Shown here: one piece after another, positions 9,699-20,771 of the stretch
Numbering within the stretch: the first letter of the stretch is position 1
Layout: each line of letters begins with the position of its first letter
Assembly: GCF_003432485.1 (NCBI RefSeq)
Contig: NZ_QVNQ01000003.1
Coordinates: 744,001-808,000, forward strand
Direction of reading: 5' to 3'
Length of the DNA stretch: 64,000 nt
From: Actinomadura spongiicola
Lineage (GTDB): Bacteria; Actinomycetota; Actinomycetes; Streptosporangiales; Streptosporangiaceae
Position numbers and translations under genes: made by a program
Notes under the pieces: generated by a model
Seen by the model: the letters and a program-made list of their open reading frames with translations, nothing else
What the model was told of the DNA's origin: nothing
Database searches by the model: none

Positions 9699-10364
9699 GC
9701 TCCGCAGCGTACGTCGCCACGCCCATCCACCGCTCCCCGAACGCGACCGTTCCCACCATGTCCCTGATCACCCCCGGAGCGAACACGTCACGACCAGGCC
9801 ACTCCGCACCCACCCCACCCGGCACCATGCCCGTGCTGCCCTCCTCGACCACGCGACAAGCGTTGGTAGGACACCGAGATGTGGCTGGTCGGCACACAGC
9901 ACGACGTGACCCTGCAGGGGGGAGACCACGGGCGGCGGGCTGGCACGAGAGGGCCGTTCGCAGGATGGTTGGGGGGTATTCCGCCCACCGTCCCATGCGC
10001 ACGACGCACGTCGGCGGGGTTCGACCACAGGCGACCTGCGTCCACGTGCCAAGCCGGAGGTCTCCAACGCGCGCCACCCAGGACGCGGAATGCCGTACAG
10101 GGCACCACCCGCACTGACCAGGAAGGCCGGGCGGCGAGGGCGTGCGGCCGGGACAGCGCCTGGTTGGGGGCTGGGTGGCGGGGTGAGCTCGCTACGCGGT
10201 CGGGGGTTGGTGGTCGGGTGCGATTCGCTGGCGAGCCCGCCTGGCTGGTGGGGGTTGTTGGGGACGCTCAGGCACCTGCCCCAGTGCCGTCCGAGCGCTC
10301 GCCCGATGGTTAACGCTGCGGGTAGTCCGTCAGCGAGGTCGACGTGGTGCACAGGAAGGGCCCC
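9699..10364. other. Intergenic stretch, no gene supported
   Basis: About 670 bases between rnhB and the lepB-coupled small ORF. Open frames exist on both strands but none has a convincing ribosome site with a recognisable protein; they are typical accidental frames of GC-rich DNA. The part 10130-10300 is G-rich on the plus strand with short GGGGTTGG-like runs. No tRNA, clear terminator or strong promoter was identified by eye. Confidence 0.5.
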
Positions 10365-10595
10365 TCACACTCGGTTCCCTTCGTCGGATAGGTCGACCCT
10401 GCGCGGCTGAGGCGCTCTGGGACACGGTGTCGGCGCCGCCGAGGCCCGCCGCCGGGTTCCGGACCCCGTCCCGTTACTGCGGCGACACCGCCCGCGTCCC
10501 GGACGTGAAGAGTAACGCCATAGGAGGCCGCCACCATCGGCGCCGTCCTCTTCGATGCCCTCCGCCACGGCATCCTCGTCGATGGCGGGGGTCAC
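10365..10595 (-). CDS. Possible small protein coupled to lepB (uncertain)
   Basis: A 76-codon frame whose GTG (10595-10593) overlaps the lepB TGA as GTGA, a frequent sign of coupled translation. The start (TPAIDEDAVAEGIEEDGADGG) is acidic and plausible, but the rest turns Arg/Pro-rich and resembles no family I know. Neighbouring frames are open too, so a frameshifted relic or chance overlap is possible. In other actinomycetes a small hypothetical gene can sit between lepB and rnhB; that position is the main support. Confidence 0.3.
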   Translation of the reverse strand: MTPAIDEDAVAEGIEEDGADGGGLLWRYSSRPGRGRCRRSNGTGSGTRRRASAAPTPCPRAPQPRRVDLSDEGNRV

Positions 10596-11500
10596 GCTTT
10601 GAGGCGGCGGCGTCTCAGGATGTAGGCGAGGGGAAGCGTGCCGAGGGCGCCCAGGGCGAAGGGGGTGGCGGGGAGGGCGGCGGCGGCCGGTTTCTTCAAA
10701 GCGGACTGTTTGAAGGTCTTGGGGATCGGGAGGGTGTCGATGCGGTCCAGGGGCCAGACGACGACGAAGGCGCGGCCGATGACGCGGTCGACCGGGATGG
10801 TGCCGCCGCCCGGGTCGCCGCGGTGGGAGCGAGAGTCGTGGGAGAGTTCACGGTGATCGCCCATGACCCACAGTTGGCCCGGTTTGACCGTGACGTCGAA
10901 GGGGTCGTTGGACGGCTTGTTCCGCTCGTGCGTGATCGGGTCGGTGTAGAGGTAGGAGCCCTCGTCGAGGGGGACGCCGTTGACCGTGACACGGCCTTGG
11001 GCGTCGCAGCACTTGACGTGGTCGCCGGGGATGCCGATGACGCGTTTGATGTAGTCCTTCTCGTTGGGCGCGACACCGAAGGCGGTGCCCACGGCGCGCA
11101 GGGCCTTGGAGAGGGGGTTGCCGGGCTCGTTGACCTGGATCTCCGGGTCCCAGGAGTCGAGGCCGTTGAAGACGATCACGTCACCGCGGGCGATGTCGCG
11201 CGTGTGGTAAACGATCTTGTTGACGAGGACGCGATCACCGACCTGGAGGGTGTTCTCCATGGAGCCGGAAGGGATGTAGAAGGCCTGGACCGCGAACGTC
11301 TTGATGATCAGGGCGAGGACCACGGCGACGACGATGAGAATGGGCAGCTCTTTCCAGAAAGAGCCCTGTTTCTTCTTCTCGTTCTTGCCGTCGTCGGAGT
11401 CGTCGGCCGTCTCGTCGGTCGAGTCCACAGGCTCCTTTTCTTCGGGCACCGCGCCCTCGGCCTCGGATCGCACGTCTCTCCGATCGTCCTCGTCAGTCAT
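10592..11500 (-). CDS. lepB: Signal peptidase I
   Basis: Membrane serine protease that removes signal peptides from exported proteins. A long acidic cytoplasmic N-terminus (residues 1-45) precedes one transmembrane helix (about 53-68). The catalytic Ser80 lies in YIPSGSMENTL and Lys152 in KDYIKRVIGIPGD; the box GDHRELSHDSR is also present. A second hydrophobic segment near the C-terminus ends in RRRRLKA, giving the two-helix topology seen in some actinobacterial SPases. It follows rplS as in Streptomyces, but here there is one copy rather than a cluster. Confidence 0.95.
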   Translation of the reverse strand: MTDEDDRRDVRSEAEGAVPEEKEPVDSTDETADDSDDGKNEKKKQGSFWKELPILIVVAVVLALIIKTFAVQAFYIPSGSMENTLQVGDRVLVNKIVYHTRDIARGDVIVFNGLDSWDPEIQVNEPGNPLSKALRAVGTAFGVAPNEKDYIKRVIGIPGDHVKCCDAQGRVTVNGVPLDEGSYLYTDPITHERNKPSNDPFDVTVKPGQLWVMGDHRELSHDSRSHRGDPGGGTIPVDRVIGRAFVVVWPLDRIDTLPIPKTFKQSALKKPAAAALPATPFALGALGTLPLAYILRRRRLKA

Positions 11501-11594
11501 CAGAGCGAAAGCCTAGCGGCGCCGGGGTCGCCGGAGACCGCCCGTGGGCGTGTCGCCGGGGACCAAGCCGACCATCTCCGCCCGAAACGGGCAA

Positions 11595-11626
11595 CGCCCC
11601 GGTCACCGTTAAGGGTTCCCGGGGCG
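11595..11626. terminator. Terminator hairpin after rplS
   Basis: CGCCCCGG (11595-11602) pairs with CCGGGGCG (11619-11626), with outer ACGCC/GGCGT complementarity extending the stem. It lies 49 bases beyond the rplS stop, before lepB on the same strand. It probably ends or attenuates the rpsP-rplS ribosomal operon. Confidence 0.6.
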
Positions 11627-11674
11627 ATGGCGTTCATCGGCTCAGATGCGCCTTTTGTTCTCGGCGGCGAAGGC

Positions 11675-12025
11675 TCAGTGGTCGCGCTTCTCCTTGATGC
11701 GCGCGGCCTTGCCCCGCAGATTGCGCAGGTAGTAGAGCTTGGCGCGGCGGACGTCACCGCGGGTGACGACTTCGATCTTGTCGATCGAGGGGCTGTTGAT
11801 CGGAAACGTCCGCTCGACGCCGACGCTGTAGCTGACCTTCCGGACGGTGAAGGTCTCGCGGGCGCCGCCGCCCTGACGCCGGATCACCACTCCCTGGAAG
11901 ACCTGGATACGGCTCCGGTTGCCTTCGGTGACACGCACGTGCACTTTCAGCGTGTCGCCCGGACGGAAGTCCGGGACGTCGGCGCGCATCGCGGCCTTTT
12001 CGATCTCCTGGATCAGGGTGTGCAT
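11675..12025 (-). CDS. rplS: 50S ribosomal protein L19
   Basis: Large-subunit protein at the 30S-50S interface. The 116 residues ([20 protein letters not shown], then [20 protein letters not shown]) match bacterial L19 throughout and have the normal length. It is the last gene of rpsP-khpA-rimM-trmD-rplS, which couples ribosome assembly with tRNA modification. Followed by a hairpin at 11595-11626. Confidence 0.97.
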   Translation of the reverse strand: MHTLIQEIEKAAMRADVPDFRPGDTLKVHVRVTEGNRSRIQVFQGVVIRRQGGGARETFTVRKVSYSVGVERTFPINSPSIDKIEVVTRGDVRRAKLYYLRNLRGKAARIKEKRDH

Positions 12026-12143
12026 CGCAGCGGTTCCTCATGGTCGAACGCGGGCGTCGAGAGGCCCCGGAGTGTCTGCCGTGGGGGCGTCGCGCCGCGG
12101 GAAGTGGTCGTGGGGTGCCGTGCGGTCTGGACGCACGGACGCT

Positions 12144-12932
12144 TTAGTCTGCCATATCTTCGCCGTCAACCGGAAAACCGGCCTCGCGCAGGACAGTCCG
12201 GTCCCGCTCGTCGAGGTCCTCCGGGGCGAGGCGTCCGAGCAGGTCGGGACGGTACCGCGCGGTGCGGCGAAGCGCCTCGTCGCGCCGCCAGCGGGCGATC
12301 GCGCCATGATGACCGGACAGGAGGATGTCCGGAACAGGTCGTTCGCGCCAGACCGGAGGCTTGGTGTAGACGGGGCCCTCCAGGAACGTCTCCATGGCGC
12401 CGGGCGCGAAGGAGTCGTCGGTGACCGACGCGGCGTTGCCGAGGACTCCGGGAAGCAGCCGACCGATCGCCTCGATCATGACGAGGGCGGCGACCTCTCC
12501 TCCGGCGAGGACGAAGTCGCCGAGGCTGACCTCGTCCACGGGCATCCGCGTGCGCGCGTCCTCGACGACGCGGTAGTCGATGCCCTCGTACCGTCCGCAT
12601 GCCACGACCAGCCACGGCTCGGCCGCGTACGACGCCGCGAGGGCCTGCGTGAACGGCCGTCCGCTGGGCGTGGGGATGATCAGCCGCGGCGGGTCGGAGC
12701 GGTGCGGGGGGACGATCGCGTCCAGCGCCTCGCCCCACGGTTCCGGTTTCATGACCATGCCGGGGCCGCCGCCGTACGGGGTGTCGTCGACGGTGCGGTG
12801 CCGGTCGTGGGTCCAGTCGCGCAGGTCGTGGACGTGGACGTCCAGGAGCCCGGTTCGCCGCGCCTTGCCGAGAAGGGAGATGTCGAGGGCGGCGAAGTAC
12901 TCGGGGAAGATCGTGACGAGGTCGATTCTCAT
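12144..12932 (-). CDS. trmD: tRNA (guanine-N1)-methyltransferase
   Basis: Methylates G37 in tRNAs whose codons start with C or U, preventing frameshifts. The SPOUT-fold protein starts [16 protein letters not shown] and has the knot-region motif [17 protein letters not shown] and the SAM-binding loop around [12 protein letters not shown]. Its 262 residues are slightly longer than the E. coli enzyme. The ATG overlaps the rimM stop by four bases. Confidence 0.96.
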   Translation of the reverse strand: MRIDLVTIFPEYFAALDISLLGKARRTGLLDVHVHDLRDWTHDRHRTVDDTPYGGGPGMVMKPEPWGEALDAIVPPHRSDPPRLIIPTPSGRPFTQALAASYAAEPWLVVACGRYEGIDYRVVEDARTRMPVDEVSLGDFVLAGGEVAALVMIEAIGRLLPGVLGNAASVTDDSFAPGAMETFLEGPVYTKPPVWRERPVPDILLSGHHGAIARWRRDEALRRTARYRPDLLGRLAPEDLDERDRTVLREAGFPVDGEDMAD

Positions 12933-13441
12933 GATTCGTCGAGCAGGCCGGGGGGCGGGTCGATGACGAGCCGCCCCCCGGGGACGTCCACCTCGGGGAC
13001 GAGCGCGGTCACGAAGGGGACCAGCGTCTCCCCTCGGGGCCCGTCCACGACCAGGAGGTCCTGACCGTGGTGAAGGACGTCGGCGACACGGCCGACGTCG
13101 GCGCCGTCGGCGGTGACGACGGCGAGCCCGATCAGTTCACGGTCGTGGAAGTCGTCCGGGTCGGCGGACGGGGAGATCTCCCCGGGGTCGACGACGAGCC
13201 AGACGCCGCGGAGCTCCTCGGCGGCGGTCCGGTCGCCGACCCCGGCGAAACGCACGAGCAGGCGTCCCGAGTGCCAGCGGGTTCGCTCGACGGTGAGGGG
13301 GCCGGCGGCCGCGGGGTCGGTGGCGATCTCCGTGCCCGCGGCGAACCGGGTGTCCGGTTCGTCCGTGCGGACATCGATGGTGATCTCACCGCGAATTCCG
13401 TGCGGCCGTCCGATCCGTCCCACCACGAGCGGTTCGCTCAT
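12929..13441 (-). CDS. rimM: Ribosome maturation factor RimM
   Basis: Assists 30S head maturation, binding S19. The 170-residue protein has the N-terminal RimM domain ([20 protein letters not shown]) and the C-terminal PRC-barrel part ([20 protein letters not shown]). It overlaps trmD and follows khpA at short distance. Normal length. Confidence 0.95.
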   Translation of the reverse strand: MSEPLVVGRIGRPHGIRGEITIDVRTDEPDTRFAAGTEIATDPAAAGPLTVERTRWHSGRLLVRFAGVGDRTAAEELRGVWLVVDPGEISPSADPDDFHDRELIGLAVVTADGADVGRVADVLHHGQDLLVVDGPRGETLVPFVTALVPEVDVPGGRLVIDPPPGLLDES

Positions 13442-13452
13442 CGGGACGCCAC

Positions 13453-13695
13453 TCAGCGGGCCTCGTTGACGTCGAGGAGGTCAACGCGCACGTAGCGACC
13501 ACCGGAAAGGGCGCTGATCACCGTGCGAAGGGCCTTGGCGGTGCGTCCGCTGCGGCCGATGACCTTGCCGAGGTCCTCGGGGTGCACCCGCACCTCGAGG
13601 ACCCGGCCGCCCCTGATCCGGCGGGCGCGGACCCGGACGTCGTCCGGGTTCTCCACGATCCCGCGGACCAGGTGCTCGAGCGCTTCTTCGAGCAC
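13453..13695 (-). CDS. khpA: KH-domain RNA-binding protein KhpA
   Basis: Small RNA chaperone of a single KH domain, which in other bacteria pairs with KhpB to control division and envelope transcripts. The 80 residues include the GxxG loop in GKVIGRSGRTAKALRTVI and the family end RYVRVDLLDVNEAR. The start is a GTG (13695) two bases after the rpsP stop, so translation is probably coupled. Gene order rpsP-khpA-rimM-trmD-rplS is standard. Confidence 0.93.
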   Translation of the reverse strand: MLEEALEHLVRGIVENPDDVRVRARRIRGGRVLEVRVHPEDLGKVIGRSGRTAKALRTVISALSGGRYVRVDLLDVNEAR

Positions 13696-13696
13696 G

Positions 13697-14146
13697 TCAG
13701 CCCTCGCTCTTAGCTTCGGTCGTCTCGGGGGCCTTCGCCTCGGACTTCTTCGGCTCGGCCTTCTTCTTGCGGGTCGTCGCGGCGCCGGCGGACTCGTCGT
13801 CGCCGAGCGATTCCTTCACGGCGGCCTCGAACGCGGCCTTCTTGTCGGGCTTGGGCTCGGCGACCTTGAGCGTGCCCTCGGCGCCCGGCTCGCCCTTGAA
13901 CTTCTGCCAGTCGCCGGTGATCTTCAGCAGGTTGCGAACGGGATCGGTCGGCTGCGCGCCCTTGCCGAGCCAGTACTGCGCCCGCTCTGAGTCGATCTTG
14001 ATGAGCGAGGGCTCCTGCTTGGGCTGGTAGATCCCGATCTCTTCGATGGCGCGCCCGTCACGCTTGGTGCGGGCGTCGGCGACGACGATCCGGTACTGCG
14101 GGTTCCGGATCTTCCCCAGACGCTTGAGTTTGATCTTGACTGCCAC
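13697..14146 (-). CDS. rpsP: 30S ribosomal protein S16
   Basis: Small-subunit protein S16. The core ([32 protein letters not shown]) is canonical. After about residue 80 the protein continues into a Lys/Glu/Ala-rich tail ending [12 protein letters not shown], bringing it to 149 residues against about 80-90 in E. coli. Extended S16 tails are usual in high-GC actinobacteria. The start is the GTG at 14146 with a CTGGAG ribosome site. First gene of its operon. Confidence 0.96.
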   Translation of the reverse strand: MAVKIKLKRLGKIRNPQYRIVVADARTKRDGRAIEEIGIYQPKQEPSLIKIDSERAQYWLGKGAQPTDPVRNLLKITGDWQKFKGEPGAEGTLKVAEPKPDKKAAFEAAVKESLGDDESAGAATTRKKKAEPKKSEAKAPETTEAKSEG

Positions 14147-14959
14147 GGGTGTGGTGTACTCCAGACTTCATTACGGGTGGACGGGCCCGCGCCAGGTGGG
14201 GAACACCGGCTCACGGCCGTCCGAGGACTCCGGTCGCCCAGGACGTGAGAGGGCGCCTGGCGAATCCGGGGTTTCCAGCCTGTCATTCTGCCAGACGATT
14301 CCTGGAAACGCGCAATCGCGCGCTGCCGTGTTGCCGTCCGCGACCGCCACACTCGCACGAAACGAGGGGGACGGCGAGGGGATCCGTCGCTAATTGTCGC
14401 ACCGTGATGCGGTGATTGCCCTCTCTGTTCATTGAGGCGGATGCCGAAGTCCGCCCAGCGACCGGATCCGCCATGCGCGTTTTGCGCGGGCCGGCTTCGG
14501 GCGGACGCCAGGCACGCCCGAAGGCGCGACGCCATGTGCGGCTCGCGCGGGTAACCGCGGGCGGACGCGGGGCGTTCCCGATGGCGCGGCGCCGGTGCCG
14601 ACCACCGGCGAGGCGACTCGGCGCAGACGCGCTAGGTAGGCCGAGAAGCGCAGCTCCCTACGTGAACTTGTGCGGAGCGGCTTCGAGCGGACGCCGGGCG
14701 GGCCCGAAGGCGCGGGGGCACGTGTGAGTTGTGCCGGTGACTTCGGGCGGGCGCGGGGCGGGCCCGAAGGCGCGGGGGCACGTGCGGGTTGTGCCGGTGA
14801 CTTCGGGCGGGCGCGGCGGGGGTGCCGAAGGCGCATGTTGGGGCGTGGCTGCCGGTCGGGGCACGGGGCGGGCGTGGTTGGGGGCGTGGCGGTGAGTGTG
14901 TCCCGGGTGCTTGGAGGGGGTGGGCCGCCGCGGCGTGGATCGGCCGCGGCGGGGCCCTG
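14147..14959. other. Intergenic region between rpsP and ffh, with rpsP promoter candidate and repeats
   Basis: No gene is supported here. On the minus strand CAGAAT (14290-14285) with an upstream TTGCGC about 19 bases away is a weak candidate promoter for rpsP, implying a leader of about 130 nt. From about 14480 to 14830 the plus strand is a run of related GC-rich segments containing GGGCGGxCGC and CCCGAAGGCGCG, culminating in the 60-bp tandem repeat listed separately. Confidence 0.5.
14701..14820. repeat. 60-bp tandem duplication downstream of ffh
   Basis: Positions 14701-14760 and 14761-14820 are two units of exactly 60 bp that differ at only a few positions; both begin GGCCCGAAGGCGCGGGGGCA. 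Shorter, decayed versions of the same motif (CCCGAAGGCGCG) recur at about 14517 and 14580. The array lies between the convergent-facing ends of rpsP's promoter region and the ffh 3' end. It looks like replication slippage in a non-coding zone; a structural RNA role is possible but unsupported. Confidence 0.8.
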
Positions 14960-16537
14960 CTACTTCTTTTTGCGGTTCTGGAGGTTGTTCAGGTCGGGCA
15001 TCTGGAAGCCGGGGGGGAGTTTGCCGAGGCCAGGCGGGAGGCCTCCGGGGGCGCCGCCGAGGCCGGGTGGGAGGCCCTGGGGTGCTGCGTCGACCGCGGG
15101 CTGCTGCTCCTGGGTTCCCTTGCCGGCGGCGGCGCGCTTGCGCGGGTCGCCGCTGCGCTGCTTGCCCTTCTTGTTCTTGGCGGCCTTCGCGGCCTTGGCC
15201 TTCTTGCGTCCGCCGGGCATGCCGGGCAGGCCCATCCCGCCCGCCATCTGCCGCATCATCTTCTGCGCGTCGAAGAACCGGGTGACGAGGCTGTTGACCT
15301 CGCCCACGCTCACGCCGGAACCCGCGGCGATACGGGCCCGTCGCGAACCGTTGATGATCTTGGGCTGGGCGCGTTCCTGCGGGGTCATCGAGCGGATGAT
15401 CGCGGCGATCCGGTCGAGGTCCCGGTCGTCGATCTGGTTGACCTGCTCCCTGACCTGTCCCATTCCGGGCATCATGCCGAGCAGGTTGCCGATCGGGCCG
15501 AGCTTGCGGATCATCATCATCTGCTCGAGGAAGTCCTCAAGGGTGAAGTCCTCGCCCGAGGCGAACTTGCTGGACATCTTCTCGGCCTGCTCGGCGTCGA
15601 ACGCCTGCTCGGCCTGCTCGATCAGGGTGAGGATGTCACCCATGTCGAGGATGCGGCCCGCCATGCGGTCCGGGTGGAAGACGCTGAAGTCCTCGAGCTT
15701 CTCGCCCGTCGACGCGAACATGATCGGACGGCCGGTGATGTGCCGGACCGACAGGGCGGCGCCACCGCGTGCGTCACCGTCGAGCTTGGTGAGGACGACG
15801 CCGTCGAAGCCGACGCCGTCCATGAACGCCTGCGCGGTGTTGACCGCGTCCTGGCCGACCATCGCGTCGACGACGAACAGCACGTCGTCGGGCTGGACGG
15901 CGTCGCGGATGTCGATGGCCTGCTGCATCATCTCGGCGTCGATGCCGAGACGACCGGCGGTGTCGATCACGACGACGTCGTGCTGGGCGTGCCTGGCCTG
16001 GTCGATGGACCGGCGCGCCACGTCCACCGGGTCGCCGACGCCGCTGCCCGGCTCGGGCGCGAACACCGGCACCCCGGCCCGCTCGCCGACGACCTGCAAC
16101 TGCTGGACGGCGTTGGGACGTTGCAGGTCGGCCGCGACGAGCATCGGCGCGTGGCCCTCCTGCTTCAGCCAGCGGGCCAGTTTCCCCGCGAGGGTCGTCT
16201 TACCGGCACCCTGCAGACCCGCGAGCATGATCACGGTCGGTGGGGTCTTGGCCAGCCTGATCCGGCGGGTCTCGCCGCCGAGGATGTTGATGAGCTCCTC
16301 GTTGACGATCTTGACGACCTGTTGCGCCGGGTTCAGCGCCTGCGAGACCTCCGCGCCGCGCGCCCGTTCCCTGATCTGCGCGATGAAGTCCTTGACGACG
16401 GGCAGCGCGACGTCGGCTTCGAGCAGGGCGATCCGGATCTCCCGGGCCGTGGCGTTGATGTCGGCCTCGGAGAGCCGGCCCTTGCTGCGCAGCGACGAGA
16501 AGACCGTCGTCAACCGGTCGGAGAGCGTCTCGAACAC
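14960..16537 (-). CDS. ffh: Signal recognition particle protein Ffh (SRP54)
   Basis: GTPase that binds 4.5S RNA and signal sequences and delivers ribosomes to FtsY. The N domain (FETLSDRLTTVFSSLRSKGR) precedes the G domain, with G1 GLQGAGKTTLAGKLA, DTAGRLGID and TKLDGDARGGAAL. The methionine-rich M domain follows (EDFLEQMMMIRKLGPIGNLL). The C-terminus is a Gly/Pro/Leu-rich tail with PPGLGGAPGGLPPGLG repeats. At 525 residues it is of actinobacterial length. ftsY lies 4 kb upstream on the same strand. Confidence 0.97.
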   Translation of the reverse strand: MFETLSDRLTTVFSSLRSKGRLSEADINATAREIRIALLEADVALPVVKDFIAQIRERARGAEVSQALNPAQQVVKIVNEELINILGGETRRIRLAKTPPTVIMLAGLQGAGKTTLAGKLARWLKQEGHAPMLVAADLQRPNAVQQLQVVGERAGVPVFAPEPGSGVGDPVDVARRSIDQARHAQHDVVVIDTAGRLGIDAEMMQQAIDIRDAVQPDDVLFVVDAMVGQDAVNTAQAFMDGVGFDGVVLTKLDGDARGGAALSVRHITGRPIMFASTGEKLEDFSVFHPDRMAGRILDMGDILTLIEQAEQAFDAEQAEKMSSKFASGEDFTLEDFLEQMMMIRKLGPIGNLLGMMPGMGQVREQVNQIDDRDLDRIAAIIRSMTPQERAQPKIINGSRRARIAAGSGVSVGEVNSLVTRFFDAQKMMRQMAGGMGLPGMPGGRKKAKAAKAAKNKKGKQRSGDPRKRAAAGKGTQEQQPAVDAAPQGLPPGLGGAPGGLPPGLGKLPPGFQMPDLNNLQNRKKK

Positions 16538-16690
16538 GTGTCTGGACCGTCCTTGGAAAGCTTCTGGGATCGCCTATCAGCGTATCGGGTCGTCGGGCGA
16601 GCCCCACCCCCTCTGATCGGACCGCTGCACGACGAGCGCTCCTCCGTCCGGGAACGGCCGCGGCGAGCTGGGCCGTTCTTGCCGATGTGG

Positions 16691-18952
16691 TCAGCGGAGG
16701 GCGGACAGGACGCGGGTGCGGACGGTCGAGAGCGCGGCGGGATCGTCCAGGGGACGGCCTCGTGCGTCGACCACGTAGAAGACGTCCACGGCCTCGGCGC
16801 CCAGTGTGTCGACTCGGGCGGCGAGGACGTGCAGGCCACAGGACCCGAGAGCCTGCCCGATGCGCCAGAGCAGGCCCGGCCGGTCGTGTGCGCGCACTTC
16901 GACGACGGTCGCGGTGCGGGACGCGTCGTCCACGATCATCACGCGTGGAGGCGGCGCCGCCGGGCCGGGACGCGTGCGCCGAGACCGGGCACGCCGGTCG
17001 AGGCGGTCGGCGACGTCGAGCCGGTCCGCGAGCATGCGCCGCAGGTCGGCCTCCAGTCCGGCCGGATCCGGCGGCGTCCCGTAGTCGGGCACGGCCGTGA
17101 AGTCGAGGACGGCGGTGCCGCCGCCCGGGGTGGTGGAGACGGTGCGGGCGGTCTTCACGTCCAGGCGGTGGAGGGCGAGGACGCCGGCGGCGCGCCAGAG
17201 GAGCCCGGGCCGGTCGGGGGCGGAGATGGTGATGCGGGAGCCGGTGACGCGGACGGCGGCGCCGTCGTGGCGGGCGAGGCCGGTGTGCTCGGGGGCGACG
17301 GCGGGGGCGGGCGGCGGTGTGCCGCCGGAGAGGGCGGCGGCCGCGCGACGGGCGAGGTCGGCGACGAGGCCGGCCTTCCAGGGGCCCCATGCGGCGGGGC
17401 CGGTGGCGTGGCCGTCGGCGACGGCGAGCGCGGCGAGGAGATCGAGGGTCTCGCGTTCGCGGCCAGGCACCTCCGAGACCGCGGCGACGACGGTTCGCAC
17501 GGTGACCGGGTCGTGGATGTCGCGGCGGGTGGCGGTCTCGGGGAGGAGCAGGTGGTGGCGGACGAGCGTTTCCAGCACGCGGACGTCGTCCCCGGGAAAC
17601 CCCAGGCGAGTACCGATGTCGCGGGTGATGGCGGCGCCCGCGGCGCTGTGGTCGCCGGGACGGCCCTTGCCGATGTCGTGCAGGAGGGCGCCGACGAGGA
17701 GGAGGTCGGGGCGGGCGACCTCGCGGGTGAGGGCGGCGGCGCCGGCGGCGGTCTCCACGAGGTGGCGGTCGACGGTGAAACGGTGGACGGGGTTGCGCTG
17801 GGGACGGTTGCGGACGCGTTCCCAGCCGGGCAGCAGCCGGACGATCAGTCCGGCCTGGTCGAGGGCCTCCCAGACCCCGATGGCCGCGGGGCCGGCGCCG
17901 AGCAGGGACACGAGGGCGTCGCGGGCGGCGGCGGGCCACGGTGTCCCCGGCAGGGTCGCGTGGTCCGCGAGGCGGGCGACGGTGGCGGGGGCCAGCGGCA
18001 GGCCCGCCTGGGCGGCGGCGGCGGCGACGCGGGGCACGATCGCCGGGTCGTCGAGGTCGGCGCCGCGGGCGAGGACGACCTCGCCGTCGTGTTCGACGGC
18101 GCCGTCCCCGACGGGACGCCGCTCGACGCCCTTCCGGGTTCTGGTCAGGCGCTTCACCTGGTGCCAGGTGTGGGCGGACGCGTAGGCGATCGTCCGGGCG
18201 GCCTCCGCGGTCGCGCGTTGCAGGACGTCGGGGTCGCGGAGCCCGAGGGCGTGGGCGACCGCGTCCTGTTCCTGGAGGACGAGCCGGTCGCTGGAACGTC
18301 CTGTGACCTGGTGCAACGCGTGCCGGATGTCGAGGAGCAGGTCATGGGCGGCCCGCACCGCGTTCCCCGGCCCGGACGTGGTCCAGGACGCGGCGACGGC
18401 CCGCATGACCTGGACGTCCCGCAGCCCACCGCGCGCCTCCTTCAGGTCGGGTTCCAGGAGGAAGGCCAGCTCACCATGAGTCTCCCAACGCTGCCGGCAC
18501 AGGTCCGCCAGCTCGGCGAGCCGGGTGGGGGCGTCGGCGCGCCAGTCGGTGAGGACGGCGGCGCGCAGCTCGTCGGCGAGGGCGCGCTCGCCCGCGACCA
18601 GGCGCGCCGACAGCAGTCCGAGGGCGGCCTTCAGGTCGCGGCGGGCGACCATCCGGGCCTCGGGGACGGTGCGGACCGAGTGGTCGAGCCGCAGCCCCGA
18701 ATCCCACACCGGGTACCAGATCCGGTCGGCGACGTCGGCGACGCCCGCGTGGCCTCGGTGTACCAGGACGAGGTCGAGGTCGCCGCCGGGCGTCAGTTCG
18801 CGCCGGGCGTGGCCGCCGACCGCGAGGAGCGCGACGTCCGCCGATCCCGGGCCGGACGCCAGCAGGGACCCCAGCCACCGGTCCAGTTCGTCCGCCCGGG
18901 CGGCCCGCGCCGCGGCGAGGGCGGCGCGGGCCGTGTCAACGTGCGTCGGCAT
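16691..18952 (-). CDS. glnD: [Protein-PII] uridylyl/adenylyl-transferase GlnD
   Basis: Modifies and demodifies the PII protein encoded just upstream, in response to nitrogen status. In actinobacteria the enzyme adenylylates PII. The nucleotidyltransferase domain has GGHARRELTPGGDLDLVL; the HD phosphohydrolase part has GALLHDIGKG with HSAAG and HHLLLPETA. Two ACT domains follow (TISAPDRPGLLWRAAGVLAL and EVRAHDRPGLLWRIGQALG). The 753-residue length fits. It follows glnB by nine bases in the order amt-glnB-glnD. Confidence 0.95.
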   Translation of the reverse strand: MPTHVDTARAALAAARAARADELDRWLGSLLASGPGSADVALLAVGGHARRELTPGGDLDLVLVHRGHAGVADVADRIWYPVWDSGLRLDHSVRTVPEARMVARRDLKAALGLLSARLVAGERALADELRAAVLTDWRADAPTRLAELADLCRQRWETHGELAFLLEPDLKEARGGLRDVQVMRAVAASWTTSGPGNAVRAAHDLLLDIRHALHQVTGRSSDRLVLQEQDAVAHALGLRDPDVLQRATAEAARTIAYASAHTWHQVKRLTRTRKGVERRPVGDGAVEHDGEVVLARGADLDDPAIVPRVAAAAAQAGLPLAPATVARLADHATLPGTPWPAAARDALVSLLGAGPAAIGVWEALDQAGLIVRLLPGWERVRNRPQRNPVHRFTVDRHLVETAAGAAALTREVARPDLLLVGALLHDIGKGRPGDHSAAGAAITRDIGTRLGFPGDDVRVLETLVRHHLLLPETATRRDIHDPVTVRTVVAAVSEVPGRERETLDLLAALAVADGHATGPAAWGPWKAGLVADLARRAAAALSGGTPPPAPAVAPEHTGLARHDGAAVRVTGSRITISAPDRPGLLWRAAGVLALHRLDVKTARTVSTTPGGGTAVLDFTAVPDYGTPPDPAGLEADLRRMLADRLDVADRLDRRARSRRTRPGPAAPPPRVMIVDDASRTATVVEVRAHDRPGLLWRIGQALGSCGLHVLAARVDTLGAEAVDVFYVVDARGRPLDDPAALSTVRTRVLSALR

Positions 18953-18961
18953 CGACGGTGC

Positions 18962-20622
<1,661 letters not shown>

Positions 20623-20703
20623 CTCCGAGAGAGTCCCTCCTCGACAGGGGAACGTGACTGCTCAGAGACTCGGACGCGGCGGTTTCGGCTGGCGGCCTCC
20701 TAT

Positions 20704-20750
20704 GTTTCCGCGGCGTGAAACCAGACCCGGATGTGTTTCACCGGTGTTTC
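20704..20750 (-). promoter_or_regulatory. Putative GlnR-binding region upstream of amtB
   Basis: On the minus strand two pairs of half-sites occur: GAAAC, six bases, GAAAC (20750-20735), and TTCAC, six bases, GAAAC (20719-20704). GlnR boxes in actinomycetes follow GTnAC-n6-GAAAC, so each pair has one exact and one four-of-five half-site. The region lies 82-128 bases before the amtB start, where activation would be expected. Spacing between the pairs is about 15 bases rather than the ideal 6, so binding is a prediction. Confidence 0.5.
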
Positions 20751-20771
20751 TTCACCGCATCGGCCCATATT

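Noticed and set aside
9699-10364. Several overlapping frames after rnhB
   Set aside because: No ribosome sites with recognisable domains; composition is that of chance frames.
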